From DASZFV01 sp035549075 (GTDB taxonomy: Bacteria; Myxococcota_A; Polyangia; Fen-1088): a stretch of DNA of 64,000 bases. Shown in pieces: positions 45,716 to 55,300 of the stretch. The notes under the pieces were generated by a model. The model saw only the letters and a list, made by a program, of their open reading frames with translations. It did not search any database and was not told the origin of the DNA. Both the position numbers and the translations under genes were made by a program. Position 1 is the stretch's first letter, and each line of letters opens with the position of its first letter. The stretch spans positions 31,520 to 95,519 of the forward strand of contig DASZRT010000092.1 in assembly GCA_035549075.1 (NCBI GenBank), in the 5' to 3' direction.

Positions 45716-46543
45716 CTACTCGACGGTCGGGGGCGGCATGCCGTCGCCGCGGCCCGTGCGTCGCGCGCGCCCGAGGCGGACGGCGATCGCGATGGCGATC
45801 CACGCGGCGCCACCCAGCAGCATGAGAATCAGGCGGCCCGGCAGCGGCCAGGCGTCGACGGTCTGCATGGCCACCGAGATCGCGAGGCCCGCGGGCACGA
45901 CGCCGAGCAGCTTGAACCAATCGGGCCGGCGCGGCCCGTAGAGCAGCGCGTAGCCGAAGCCGAGGAAGGCGCAGGCCCAGATCTTGAGCAGGAGGCCCGC
46001 GTCGACGGGCTGGCCTTTCTGCATGGCGAGCGGCGGGAACGTCTTCGGGCAGTCGGTCCAGGCGCTGATCTCGCTGACGGCGAACGCGCCGCGCCCGTCG
46101 AGCGCGGCGACGCGCAGATAGCGGCCGTGGCCGTTGAGATCGCGGCCCGCGCGCAGCTGCTGGCCCGAATCCTCGTCGCGCGGCGCCGTCCACAGCGGCG
46201 CGAACGTCTGCCCGTCGGCCGACAGCGACACGATGTAACGGTCGTCGCCGTCGGCGTCGACGAGCGCGCAGCGCACGGGCACGTCGGCGCCGAGATCCCA
46301 GGTCGCGAACCCGTCCGAGCCGAACAGCGACGCGAGATCGGTGCGCGCCGGATCGCCCGCTTCGGCGGCGATGCCGTCGGTGAGGCGCTGCGGGTGCGTC
46401 ACGCCGCTCGCCGCCGACGGCTGCTTGCCGCGCAGCAAGCCCGCCTCGGGCCCGATCCCGCCCGCGAGGTTCGCCACCATGCGATCGCAGGCCGCGACCG
46501 CGGCGAGCGCGGCGAGCGTGAGGAGCGCGCGGCGGGCGCTCAC
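45716..46543 (-). CDS. Lipoprotein or membrane protein with discoidin-like domain
   Basis: 275 residues from GTG 46543, in a GTGA overlap with the hemD stop. The N-terminus has lipobox-like VAAC (Cys19). Residues ~40-165 read VTHPQRLTDGIAAEAGD, FATWDLGADVPVRCALVDAD, YIVSLSADGQTFAPLWTAP and RYLRVAALDGRGAFAVSEI, the strand order of F5/8 type C (galactose-binding) domains. Two or three membrane helices follow (~185-260). The domain would face the periplasm. Coupling to hemD is odd; it may simply be a shared transcript. Its end lies by the right arm of the palindrome. Confidence 0.72.
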   Translation of the reverse strand: MSARRALLTLAALAAVAACDRMVANLAGGIGPEAGLLRGKQPSAASGVTHPQRLTDGIAAEAGDPARTDLASLFGSDGFATWDLGADVPVRCALVDADGDDRYIVSLSADGQTFAPLWTAPRDEDSGQQLRAGRDLNGHGRYLRVAALDGRGAFAVSEISAWTDCPKTFPPLAMQKGQPVDAGLLLKIWACAFLGFGYALLYGPRRPDWFKLLGVVPAGLAISVAMQTVDAWPLPGRLILMLLGGAAWIAIAIAVRLGRARRTGRGDGMPPPTVE

Positions 46544-47370
46544 GGCGCCGGCGTTCCCAGCGCCTCGACGATCGCCTGCACGAGCCGCCGCATGACGAAG
46601 CTCTTGTCGGGGATGATGTCGATGCGCGTGCGCCGCGCCGCCAGCGCGTCGGCGACGATGGGCCCGATCGCGGCGACGCGCGCGCGCGCGAGTCCCGCCG
46701 TCAGCTCGGCCTCGCGTCCCGACTCGCGCGCGACCTGCCAAAGGCGATCGACCTGCGACGCGCTCGTGAAGGCGATGGCGTCGACGGCGCCCGTCGCGAG
46801 CGCCGTGACCAGCTCGCCGACGCGCGCGCCCTCGCTGGCCGTCGCGTAGATGTACGGCGCGACGACGCCGGGCCGCGCGCCCGCGCGCTCGAGGAACTCG
46901 ACGAGCGGGCGGTTGGGCTCCGTGCCGTAGAGCTGCACGCCGACGCGGCGGTCACGCAGGTCGAGGGGCTCGAGCGCCTCGATCACGCCGCGCGACGTCG
47001 GCACGGCCGCCGGCATCGCCGGCGAAAGGCCCAGCTCGTGCAGCGCGCGCGCCGGCTTGGGCCCGCGCGTGATCGTGCGCGCGCGCCCGATCGCGGCGAC
47101 GGCGGCGTCGCGCAGCTCGAGCCGCTCGGCCACGGCCATGATGCGGCGAAGGCCCTCGCCCGTGAGGAAGATGAGATCGTCGAAGGCGCCCGCGCACAAC
47201 GCGCGCACCCAATCCTCGACGGGCGCCTGATCCGGCGCGTCGAGGATCGCGAGCAGCGGGCAGCGCCACGTCTGCGCGCCCTCGTCCTCCAGCATCTGCG
47301 CGAGGCGATCGAGCTCGCGTGCTTCCGGCAGCGCGATCGTGCGGCCGACGAGTGGACCTGACGTGCTCAT
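46540..47370 (-). CDS. hemD: Uroporphyrinogen-III synthase
   Basis: 276 residues. Typical two-domain HemD layout: LPEARELDRLAQMLEDEG, CPLLAI, DDLIFLTGEGLRRI, AAIGRARTITRGPKPARAL, a middle linker with VGVQLYG, then DAIAFTSASQVDRL and VAAIGPIVADALAARR. It closes hydroxymethylbilane to uroporphyrinogen III in haem synthesis. Other haem genes are not in the window. It is divergent from the SEC-C/TPR gene (49 bases). Confidence 0.9.
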   Translation of the reverse strand: MSTSGPLVGRTIALPEARELDRLAQMLEDEGAQTWRCPLLAILDAPDQAPVEDWVRALCAGAFDDLIFLTGEGLRRIMAVAERLELRDAAVAAIGRARTITRGPKPARALHELGLSPAMPAAVPTSRGVIEALEPLDLRDRRVGVQLYGTEPNRPLVEFLERAGARPGVVAPYIYATASEGARVGELVTALATGAVDAIAFTSASQVDRLWQVARESGREAELTAGLARARVAAIGPIVADALAARRTRIDIIPDKSFVMRRLVQAIVEALGTPAP

Positions 47371-47419
47371 GGACTCCGCTGCTTTTTACGGTATCGTGCC
47401 GCTCCCAACAAGGACCCCG

Positions 47420-48409
47420 ATGGCAACGAAATCGACGAAAAAGGGTGAAAACGAGGCTGCGGGCACGGGCGAGGACGCGGTCGCGTCCGCGAAGGCGCGC
47501 CTCGGCTCGGCCGAGCGCAACGATCCCTGCCCCTGCGGCTCGGGTAAAAAGTACAAGAAGTGCCACCTGCGCGACGACGAGGCGGCGACGATCGTCCCCG
47601 TCGCGCCGCCCAACCCGCAGGAGATGATCCTCGAGGGCTGGCGCCTCTTCGAGCAGCGCCGCCCCGGCGCCGCCGAGAAGGAGTTCGCGGCCGCGCTCAA
47701 GCTCGACGGCACGCTGCAGGAGGCGCGCGTCGGCATCGGCATGGCGCGGCTGTCGGCGGGCGACGCCGACGGCGCGAAGACCGAGCTCGGCGCCGTGCTT
47801 TCGGCGGGCGAGCCGCTCGCCGACAAGCTCAAGGCCGACAACGTCAAGGACGCGTTCACGAACACCGAGGCGCAGCCGTTCATCCGCGCGGCGCACGCGC
47901 TCGGCTGCCTCGCCTACGATCAGGACCGCTTCGAGGATGCCGTGAAGGATCTCGAGCGCGTCTACGACATCGACGAGGGCAGCGTCGGCACCGAGGCGCG
48001 TCTCATCGCCGCCAAGTCGTACATGAAGCTGAACAAGGCGGCCGAGGCGATCGCCGTGCTCGAGCCCGCGACCAAGGCCGAGGGCGGCAGCCGCGCGCAG
48101 CTCGGGCTCGCGCTCGCGCACGTCACGGCGGGCGATGAGGCCAAGGCGCGCGAGGCGCTCGGCGCGGCGCTCGACGCCAACGTCAACTACGGCAAGGCGC
48201 TGCTCGGCCGCGTGCGCCGGCGCGTCGAGAACATCGCCGGCACGGCGCCCGGCTCGCTCGAAGAGGCGCTCGTCTACACCCAGACCTACGGCGACGTCTG
48301 GACCGACGACGCCAAGAAGCTGCTCGAGACCGTGCTCGACGAGCGGGCGGCGGCCGCCCGGAGCGCCAGCAGCGCGAGTGCAAGCGCGGGCGAGAGCGCT
48401 TCGCCGTAG
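47420..48409 (+). CDS. SEC-C motif and TPR protein
   Basis: 329 residues from ATG 47420, with AAGGA six bases upstream; an in-frame start at 47339 overlaps the hemD promoter region and is rejected. The N-terminal Lys-rich segment leads to the zinc-binding SEC-C motif NDPCPCGSGKKYKKCH. The rest is helical with TPR-like repeats (about residues 70-290: GWRLFEQRRPGAAEKEF, ARVGIGMARLSAGDADGA, RLIAAKSYMKLNKAAEA). It is probably a cytosolic scaffold or chaperone-like protein; SEC-C domains bind SecB or other partners elsewhere. The C-terminal tail is Ala/Ser-rich. Confidence 0.85.
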   Translation: MATKSTKKGENEAAGTGEDAVASAKARLGSAERNDPCPCGSGKKYKKCHLRDDEAATIVPVAPPNPQEMILEGWRLFEQRRPGAAEKEFAAALKLDGTLQEARVGIGMARLSAGDADGAKTELGAVLSAGEPLADKLKADNVKDAFTNTEAQPFIRAAHALGCLAYDQDRFEDAVKDLERVYDIDEGSVGTEARLIAAKSYMKLNKAAEAIAVLEPATKAEGGSRAQLGLALAHVTAGDEAKAREALGAALDANVNYGKALLGRVRRRVENIAGTAPGSLEEALVYTQTYGDVWTDDAKKLLETVLDERAAAARSASSASASAGESASP

Positions 48410-48422
48410 GGCGGCGGATCCT

Positions 48423-48521
48423 GACCCTCTCTAACAGACTGGAGAAGGGATCCGGATCTCCCTCTTGTCGTCTGGCCTCCCTCCTCGTCTGGCCTCCCTC
48501 TCCAGTCTGCCGGAGAGGGTC
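48423..48521. repeat. Long hairpin repeat / bidirectional terminator
   Basis: The arms 48423-48450 and 48495-48521 are complementary over about 27 bases with a few mismatches (CAGACTGGAGAAGGGA against TCCCTCTCCAGTCTG, extended by GACCCTCT against AGAGGGTC). The loop holds two 16-base direct repeats (TCGTCTGGCCTCCCTC at 48468 and 48485). GAGAGGGTCGGGGTGAGG ends the block, like short repeats scattered in many high-GC genomes. It separates two convergent genes. Confidence 0.7.
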
Positions 48522-48538
48522 GGGGTGAGGTCTGCTTT

Positions 48539-49108
48539 CTACTTCTTCTTCGGCTTCGCCTTCAGCTCGGCGAGATACGCCGCGATCTTCGCGCTGCGCT
48601 TGTCGAAGTCGGCCTTTTGCTCTTCGAGCGGCTTCTTGTCGCCGTCGAGCGCGCCCTCGAGCGCGACGGGGTAATCGTTGGCGAGGGCGTTGAGCATGAC
48701 GTCGTAGTCGGTCGTCACGTTCGAGTTGCCGCCCTTCGGATCGATGGTCGCCATCTTCTTGCCCATGGCGACGATCGACGGCCGCAGACTCCCCGCGAGC
48801 TTCGTCACTTGATCCTTGCTCTCGAGCTTCGCCTCGAGCGCGTCGTACTGCGCGCGCGTCTTGGTGATGAACGTAAACACCTGGGTGTGCGTCGCGAGCT
48901 TGCCGCGGTCGTACTTCACGAGGCGGTCATGCTCCTGCTGGGCCAGCTCGTCGGCGACCTTCTTTTCTTCGGCCTGCCGTTTCGCAATGCGCTCGGCCAG
49001 CGAAAGACCGTCGGGGTTGGCGACCATCTTCGGCGCGTCGGCGGCCCGCGCGGCAACCGCGGCGAGCGAGAAGGCGACCACGGTCACGAGCACGCGGAGG
49101 GTACGCAC
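48539..49108 (-). CDS. Secreted Lys-rich protein of unknown function
   Basis: 189 residues from GTG 49108. A signal peptide ends at AARAADA. The mature part is strongly charged, mostly helical (SLAERIAKRQAEEKKVADELAQQEHDRL, TRAQYDALEAKLESKDQVTKLAG) and ends in a basic tail AELKAKPKKK. It contains no Cys. I recognise no family; it could be a periplasmic coiled-coil protein. Its stop lies just beyond the hairpin repeat. Confidence 0.6.
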   Translation of the reverse strand: MRTLRVLVTVVAFSLAAVAARAADAPKMVANPDGLSLAERIAKRQAEEKKVADELAQQEHDRLVKYDRGKLATHTQVFTFITKTRAQYDALEAKLESKDQVTKLAGSLRPSIVAMGKKMATIDPKGGNSNVTTDYDVMLNALANDYPVALEGALDGDKKPLEEQKADFDKRSAKIAAYLAELKAKPKKK

Positions 49109-49152
49109 GGCCGCATATTGACAGAGGCGGCTCCTGGCGCAACCTGGTGCCC

Positions 49153-49560
49153 ATGCCCCTGTCGGGAGACCGTGCCCGCGCGATCGCGCAGCGTTTCGCC
49201 GCCCTCGGCGTGCGCGAAGAGGATCTCGACGAGAGCTTCGTGACCTCGGGTGGCAAGGGCGGCCAGAACGTCAACAAGGTCGCGACGTGCGTCGTGCTCG
49301 TGCACCGCCCCACGGGTACGATGGTCAAGTGCCAGCGCGAGCGCACGCAGGGCGCGAACCGCCTCGTCGCGCGCGCGCTGCTCGCCGACAAGATCGAAGA
49401 GCAGCAGCTCGGGCGCGAGAGCGCGCGCCAGCAAGAGCACGAGCGCGTTCGCCGCCAAAAGCGCCGGCGCTCGCGACGCTCGAAGCAACGCATGCTCGCC
49501 GACAAACGCGCGGCGTCGGCGAAGAAGGCCACGCGCGGACGGGTTCGGCGGGATGACTAA
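49153..49560 (+). CDS. Release-factor-like protein with GGQ motif
   Basis: 135 residues from ATG 49153; a GTG six bases upstream is the alternative. The RF-1 catalytic domain is short but complete: ESFVTSGGKGGQNVNKVATC with GGQ, VLVHRPTGTMVKCQRERTQG, then an Arg/Lys-rich helical tail. The codon-recognition domains of full release factors are missing, as in ArfB/YaeJ and the mitochondrial C12orf65. It probably hydrolyses peptidyl-tRNA on stalled ribosomes. The basic tail may reach the mRNA channel; that is inferred from the family. Confidence 0.88.
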   Translation: MPLSGDRARAIAQRFAALGVREEDLDESFVTSGGKGGQNVNKVATCVVLVHRPTGTMVKCQRERTQGANRLVARALLADKIEEQQLGRESARQQEHERVRRQKRRRSRRSKQRMLADKRAASAKKATRGRVRRDD

Positions 49561-49677
49561 AACGATGGCCAACGTGACGAACGCAACGCGCGAACGTTTT
49601 CTGTCCGGCACCCTCGGGCACTGTCGCTTTTTTTTACGATGTGGCCGTCCGAGGTCCGTTTTTCTCCTGATTCGTCA

Positions 49678-49704
49678 CTGGTCCGGTTGTTGCGGACGGA
49701 CCAG
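49678..49704. promoter_or_regulatory. Candidate operator upstream of the efflux operon
   Basis: A perfect 8-base inverted repeat, CTGGTCCG and CGGACCAG, with an 11-base spacer lies 11 bases before the tolC ATG. Such short dyads at a start are typical of TetR- or MarR-type repressor sites. The right arm includes the probable AGG ribosome-binding site, so a hairpin in the mRNA could also hide the start. Confidence 0.4.
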
Positions 49705-49714
49705 GTTTTCGACC

Positions 49715-51073
49715 ATGCGTTCCTTTGTCCACGTTTCCGCCTGGATAATCTCGATCACGCTCGCGGCAGCCGCCGGCGCGGCAGAGCCGGCCGCACCGAC
49801 CGGTGAAGCGCTGTCTCTGAGCCAGGCCGAGCAGTACGCGCTGCACCGCCAACCTTCGATCCGCCAGGCCCAAGGGCAAGCCGAGGCCGCCGCGGGCCGC
49901 GTCGAGGAAGCGCGCGCCGGCTATCTGCCGCAGCTCGCGGCGAACGCGACCTACGAGCGCACGACCGGCAACTATGCCGCGCGCCCGGGCTCGCTGCCGA
50001 CGACCGTCACGGCGAACGGCATGACGGTCACGACCACGAGCTCCGTCAGCTGGGACCCCGCTTACAACTACTGGAACTTCGGCGTCACGGGTCAGCAGCT
50101 CATCTACGACTTCAACGCGACGGCCGATCGCTGGCGCTCGGCGTCCGCCAGCCGCGACTCGGCCGTGTCGACGGCGCGCGCGACCGAGACGACGGCGCTG
50201 TTCGGCGTGCGGCGCGCCTACTTCCAGGCCCGCGCGCAACGCGACCTCGCGCGCGTCGCCGAGGAGGCTGTCGCCAACCAGCAAAAGCACGTCGATCAGA
50301 TCGATGCGCTCGTGAAGGCGGGCATGCGCTCGCAGATCGATCTCGTCACGACGAAGACGGCGCTCGCCAATGCCCGCGTCCAGATGGTCACGGCCGAGAA
50401 CAACTACGCCGCGAGCCTCGCGTTGCTCAACCAGGCGATGGGCGCGCCCACCGAGCGCCCGTACGAGCTCACCGACGATCAGATCCCCGCCGTCGCGGGA
50501 GAAGACGGCGATCAACGTACGCTCACCGACCAAGCGCTGAAGGCGCGCCCCGAGATCGCGGCGGCGGACCAGGCGCGCGTCGCGCAAGAGCGCCTCGTCG
50601 CCGCCTACCGCGGCACCTACGGGCCGTCGCTGTCGGCGATCGGCGGGCTCAGCGACGTCGGCTCGGCGCTCGATCGCCTCGCCCCCAACTGGTACGTCGG
50701 GCTCTCGGCCAGCTGGGCGTTCTTCCAGGGTGGCCTCACGACGGGCCAGGTGCGCGAGGCCAACGGCACGCTGACGGCGCTCACCGCCGCGGCCGACGCC
50801 GCGCGCCTGCAGGTCGAGGTCGACGTCGAGCAGGCGCGCCTCGCCGTGCGCGCCGCGAAGTCGACGATCGACGGCGCCGAGGAGTCGCTCACGAACGCGC
50901 GCGAGCAGCTGCGCCTCGCCGAAGGCCGCTACAAGACCGGCCAGGGCAGCGTCATCGAGCTGTCCGACGCGCAGGTCGCCTACACGACGGCCGAGGCGCA
51001 GGAGGTCTCCGCGCGCTTCGGCCTCGCCGCTTCGCGCGCGCAGCTCCTCGCGGCCTTGGGGGTGCGCTCGTGA
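49715..51073 (+). CDS. tolC: TolC-family outer-membrane efflux protein
   Basis: 452 residues from ATG 49715. The signal peptide ends near AAAGAAEP. The two homologous halves of the TolC fold, each with two long helices and two strands, are visible from SLSQAEQYALHRQPSIRQAQ, DIDALVKAGMRSQIDLVTTKTAL, PNWYVGLSASWAFFQGGL and AEESLTNAREQLRLAEGRYK. It forms the outer-membrane duct for the RND pump encoded next. The mdtA-like gene overlaps it by GTGA. A palindrome upstream may control expression. Length is in the normal range for OprM/TolC-like proteins. Confidence 0.93.
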   Translation: MRSFVHVSAWIISITLAAAAGAAEPAAPTGEALSLSQAEQYALHRQPSIRQAQGQAEAAAGRVEEARAGYLPQLAANATYERTTGNYAARPGSLPTTVTANGMTVTTTSSVSWDPAYNYWNFGVTGQQLIYDFNATADRWRSASASRDSAVSTARATETTALFGVRRAYFQARAQRDLARVAEEAVANQQKHVDQIDALVKAGMRSQIDLVTTKTALANARVQMVTAENNYAASLALLNQAMGAPTERPYELTDDQIPAVAGEDGDQRTLTDQALKARPEIAAADQARVAQERLVAAYRGTYGPSLSAIGGLSDVGSALDRLAPNWYVGLSASWAFFQGGLTTGQVREANGTLTALTAAADAARLQVEVDVEQARLAVRAAKSTIDGAEESLTNAREQLRLAEGRYKTGQGSVIELSDAQVAYTTAEAQEVSARFGLAASRAQLLAALGVRS

Positions 51074-52299
51074 CACGGCCGCAGCGGCGTGGCCTCGGCA
51101 TCGGCGTCGTCGTCGCGCTGGCGATCGCGGGCGTGATCTTCGCGCGCACGCGCGCGACCGGCCAGAGCAAGAGCGCGCCGCCCGCCGGTCGCGACGCCGC
51201 CGATCGCCCCGTCCCCGTGCTCGTCGCCAAGGCCGTGCGGCGCGACGTGCCCATCATCCTCGAGGGCCTCGGCTCGGTCACGGCCTACAAGACCGTCAAC
51301 GTCCACACCCAGGTCGACGGGCGCCTCGACAAGGTGCTCTTCAAAGAAGGCCAAGCCGTCAAAGAGGGCGAGGTCATCGCGCAGATCGATCCGCGGCCCT
51401 TCGAGATCCAGCTGCACACGGGCCAGGCCGCGCTCGCGCGCGACGAGGCGCAGCTGCACGGCGCCGAGAAGAACCTCGAGCGTTATCAGACCGTCGTGCA
51501 GCAGCAGCTCATCCCGCAGCAGCAGGTCGACGATCAGCGCACGCTGGTCGAGCAGTACCGCGCGGCGACGCAGGGCGATCAGGCGACGATCGAGAACGCG
51601 AAGCTGCAGCTCGACTACGCGCGCATCAAATCGCCGCTCGCCGGCGTCACGGGCGTGCGCCAGGTCGACCCCGGCAACCTCGTGCACGCCGCCGACGCGA
51701 CGCCGATCGTCGTCGTGACGCAGCTCGATCCCATCGCCGTGCTGTTCACGCTGCCGCAAGACGATCTCGGGCGCGTCGCGCAGGCGCAGGCGCGCGGGGC
51801 CGTCACGGTGTCGGCCATTTCGCGCGACGGCGACGCGCCCATCGCCACGGGCCAGCTCGCGCTCGTCGACAACCAGATCAACCAGTCGACGGCGACGATC
51901 CGCCTCAAGGCCGTGTTCCCGAACCCCGACAAGAAGCTCTGGCCGAACCAGTTCGTCAAGGCGCGCATCCAGCTCGACGTGAAGAAGGGCGCGCTCGTCG
52001 TGCCGGCGGTCGCCGTGCAGCACGGGCCCGACGGCACGTTCGTCTACGTCGTCGACGGCGAGAAAGCCGCCATGAAGACGATCACCGTCGCGCTCCTGCA
52101 AGGCGACGAGGCGATCCTCGGCAAGGGCGTCGACGCGGGCGACGCCGTCATCATCGAGGGCCAGAACCAGCTGCGCCCCGGCTCGAAGATCGTCGCGCGC
52201 GCCAACGGCGGTGGCAAAGAAGGCGGCGGCGCGAACGCGCAAGGTGGTGGCGGCGCCGGTGGTGGCGGCGCGGGCGGCGGTCACCACAAGCGCCCCTGA
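51070..52299 (+). CDS. mdtA: RND efflux periplasmic adaptor (MdtA type)
   Basis: 409 residues. One N-terminal membrane anchor (RGLGIGVVVALAIAGVIFA) is followed by the order of membrane-fusion proteins: KTVNVHTQVDGRLDKVLFKEGQAVKEGEVIAQIDPRPFE (lipoyl half), a coiled-coil hairpin (~125-175), LDYARIKSPLAGVTGVRQVDPG (second lipoyl half), a beta-barrel domain and LRPGSKIV. A Gly-rich tail of about 35 residues ends the protein. It joins pump and TolC across the periplasm. The start overlaps the tolC stop. Confidence 0.93.
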   Translation: MTRPQRRGLGIGVVVALAIAGVIFARTRATGQSKSAPPAGRDAADRPVPVLVAKAVRRDVPIILEGLGSVTAYKTVNVHTQVDGRLDKVLFKEGQAVKEGEVIAQIDPRPFEIQLHTGQAALARDEAQLHGAEKNLERYQTVVQQQLIPQQQVDDQRTLVEQYRAATQGDQATIENAKLQLDYARIKSPLAGVTGVRQVDPGNLVHAADATPIVVVTQLDPIAVLFTLPQDDLGRVAQAQARGAVTVSAISRDGDAPIATGQLALVDNQINQSTATIRLKAVFPNPDKKLWPNQFVKARIQLDVKKGALVVPAVAVQHGPDGTFVYVVDGEKAAMKTITVALLQGDEAILGKGVDAGDAVIIEGQNQLRPGSKIVARANGGGKEGGGANAQGGGGAGGGGAGGGHHKRP

Positions 52300-52306
52300 G
52301 CGCGTC

Positions 52307-55300
52307 ATGAGTATCTCCGGTCCTTTCATTCGCCGTCCCGTGGGCACGGCGCTCCTCATGGTGGGCGTGCTCATCGCGGGGCTCGTCGGCTACCGGCAGC
52401 TGCCCGTCTCGGCGCTGCCGCAGGTCGACTACCCGACGATCGTCGTGTCGACGCTGCTGCCGGGCGCGAGCGCCGAGACGATGGTCTCGGCCGTGACGAC
52501 GCCGCTCGAGCGCCAGCTGGGCCAGATCCCATCGCTCGCGCAGCTGACGTCGGTGTCGAGCGCCGCCAGCTCGCAGATCACGCTGCAGTTCAACCTCGAC
52601 CGCGACATCGACGCCGCCGAGCAGGACGTGCAGGCCGCCATCAACGCCGCCTCGAACCTGCTGCCGCGCACGCTGCCGACGCCGCCGACCTACAGCAAGA
52701 GCAACCCCGCCGACGTCCCCGTGATCTCGTTCAGCGTCAGCTCGGACACGCTGTCGCCCGCGCAGGTCGACGACTACGCCGACTCGATCTTCGCGCAGAA
52801 GCTGTCGCAGGTCTCGGGCGTCGGCCTCGTCACGCTCAACGGCGGCCAGCGCCCCGCCGTGCGCGTGCAGGTGGATCCCGTCGCGCTCGCGGGCCGCAAC
52901 CTCTCGCTCGAAGACGTGCGCACGATCCTCGTGCAGGCGAACGTCAACCAGCCCAAGGGCAACCTCGACGGCCCGCGCCAGAACTACACCGTCGACGCCA
53001 ACGATCAGCTCACCGAGGCCAAGCTCTACGCGCCGCTCGTCGTCGCCTACCGCGACGGCGCACCCGTGCGTCTGTCCGACGTCGCCAAGGTCGTCGACGG
53101 CGTCGAGAACACCGACGTCGCGGGCTGGGCGCAGTCGAAGCGCGCCGTCATCGTCAATGTCCAGCGCCAGCCGGGCGCGAACCTCATCGAGACCGCCGAG
53201 CGCGTGAAGAAGCTCGTGCCCCAGCTGTCGGCGTCGCTGCCGCGCGGGATCGACGTGCACGTCCTCAGCGACCGCACCGAGACGGTGCGCGCGTCGGTCG
53301 ACGACGTGCAGTTCACGCTCATCCTCACGATCGGCCTCGTCGTCGCCGTCATCTACCTGTTCCTGCACAGCTTCCGCGCGACGATCATCCCGGGCGTCGC
53401 CGTGCCGCTGTCGCTCATCGCGACCTTCGGCGTGATGCTGTTCGCCGGCTACAGCCTCAACAACCTCACGCTCATGGCGCTCACGATCTCGACGGGCTTC
53501 GTCGTCGACGACGCCATCGTCATGATCGAGAACATCGCGCGCTTCATCGAACAGGGAAAGAAGCCGCTCGACGCCGCGCTCGAGGGCGCCAAGCAGATCG
53601 GCTTCACGATCCTCTCGCTCACGGTGTCGCTCGTCGCCGTGCTCATCCCGCTGCTGTTCATGGGCGGCATCATCGGGCGGCTGTTCCGCGAGTTCGCCGT
53701 GACGCTGTCGACGGCCATCGTGATCTCGGCGCTCGTGTCGCTGACCCTCACGGCGATGATGTGCGCGTACATCCTCAAGCCACACGACCCGCACGCGAAG
53801 CCCAACCTCGTCGCGCGCACGGCCGAGCGCGTGTGGGATCGCGCCGTCAAGGCCTACGACCGGGGCCTGCAGTGGGTGCTCGGCCACCAGGCGCTCACGC
53901 TCATGGCCACGATCGCGACGGTCGGGTTCACGGCGCTGCTGGCCTTCGTCGTGCCGAAAGGCCTCTTCCCGCAGCAGGACACGGGCCTGCTCCTCGGCGT
54001 CACCGAGGCGCCGCCCGACATCTCATTCGAAGCCATGAGCGAGCGGCAGCAGGCCGTCGCCGACGTCATCCGCCGCGATCCCGACGTCGCGTCGGTCGCG
54101 TCGTTCATCGGCGCCGACGGCACGAACCCCACGCTCAACAGCGGCCGCCTCTCGATCACGCTCAAGCCGCACGACGAGCGCGCGGGCGCGCCCGAGATCA
54201 TCGACCGCCTCAACAACCAACTGAGCCAGGTCGCGGGCGTCGCCGTCTACCTGCAGGCCGTGCAGGATCTGCAGATCGACACGCGCGCGAGCCGCACGCA
54301 GTACCAGTACACGCTGGAGGACGCCGACGCCGCCGAGCTGGCGACGTGGGCGCCGCGCCTGCTCGAGAAGCTGAAGGCGCTGCCCGATCTCACCGACGCC
54401 GCGAGCGATCAGCAGTCGGGCGGCCTGCAGCTCTCGCTCGTCATCGACCGCGACACGGCCTCGCGCCTCGGCGTGACGTCGCAGACGATCGACGACACGC
54501 TCTACGACGCCTTCGGCCAGCGGCAGGTCTCGACGATCTTCACGCAGCTCAACCTCTACCGCGTCATCCTCGAGGTCGCGCCCGCGTACCAGCAGAACCC
54601 GCAGGCCCTCGACCAGATCTACGTCAAGGCGGCCAGCGCGCTCACGACGACGAACGCCACCGGCAGCGCGTCGGCGTCGGGCACGAACTCGGGCGCGCCC
54701 GGCAGCGCCTCGGCGTCGGTCGCGACGGGCTCGGCGCTGCCGTTGTCGGCCTTCGCGCACTACGAGCGGCGCGAGGCCGCGCTGTCGATCGCGCACGAGG
54801 GTCAATTCCCGGCCGTGACGCTGTCGTTCAACGTCGCGCCAGGCGCGTCGCTCGGCAAGGCCGTCGACGGCGTCAACGCCGCCTTCGCGTCGCTCGACGC
54901 GCCCGCGTCGCTGCACGGCGACTTCCAGGGTGCCGCCGCCGCGTTCGGCGAGTCGCTCGCGAGCGAGCCGCTGCTCATCCTCGCGGCGCTCCTCACCGTC
55001 TACATCGTCCTCGGCGTCCTCTACGAGAGCTACATCCACCCCGTGACGATCCTGAGCACGCTGCCGTCGGCCGGCGTGGGCGCGTTCCTCGCGCTCATCG
55101 TGTGCCGCTCGGAGTTCTCGATCATCGCGCTCATCGGCGTCGTCTTGCTCATCGGCATCGTCAAGAAGAACGCCATCATGATGATCGACTTCGCGCTCGA
55201 GGCCGAGCGCGACGAGCACAAGAGCCCGCGCGACGCCATCCACCAAGCGTGCTTGCTGCGCTTCCGTCCCATCATGATGACGACGGCGGCGGCGCTCTTG

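Noticed and set aside
49679..49693. Possible sigma-54 promoter TGGTCCGGTTGTTGC before tolC
   Set aside because: GG and GC spacing fits, but the transcription start would fall at the ribosome-binding site, leaving too short a leader. The palindrome explains the sequence as well.
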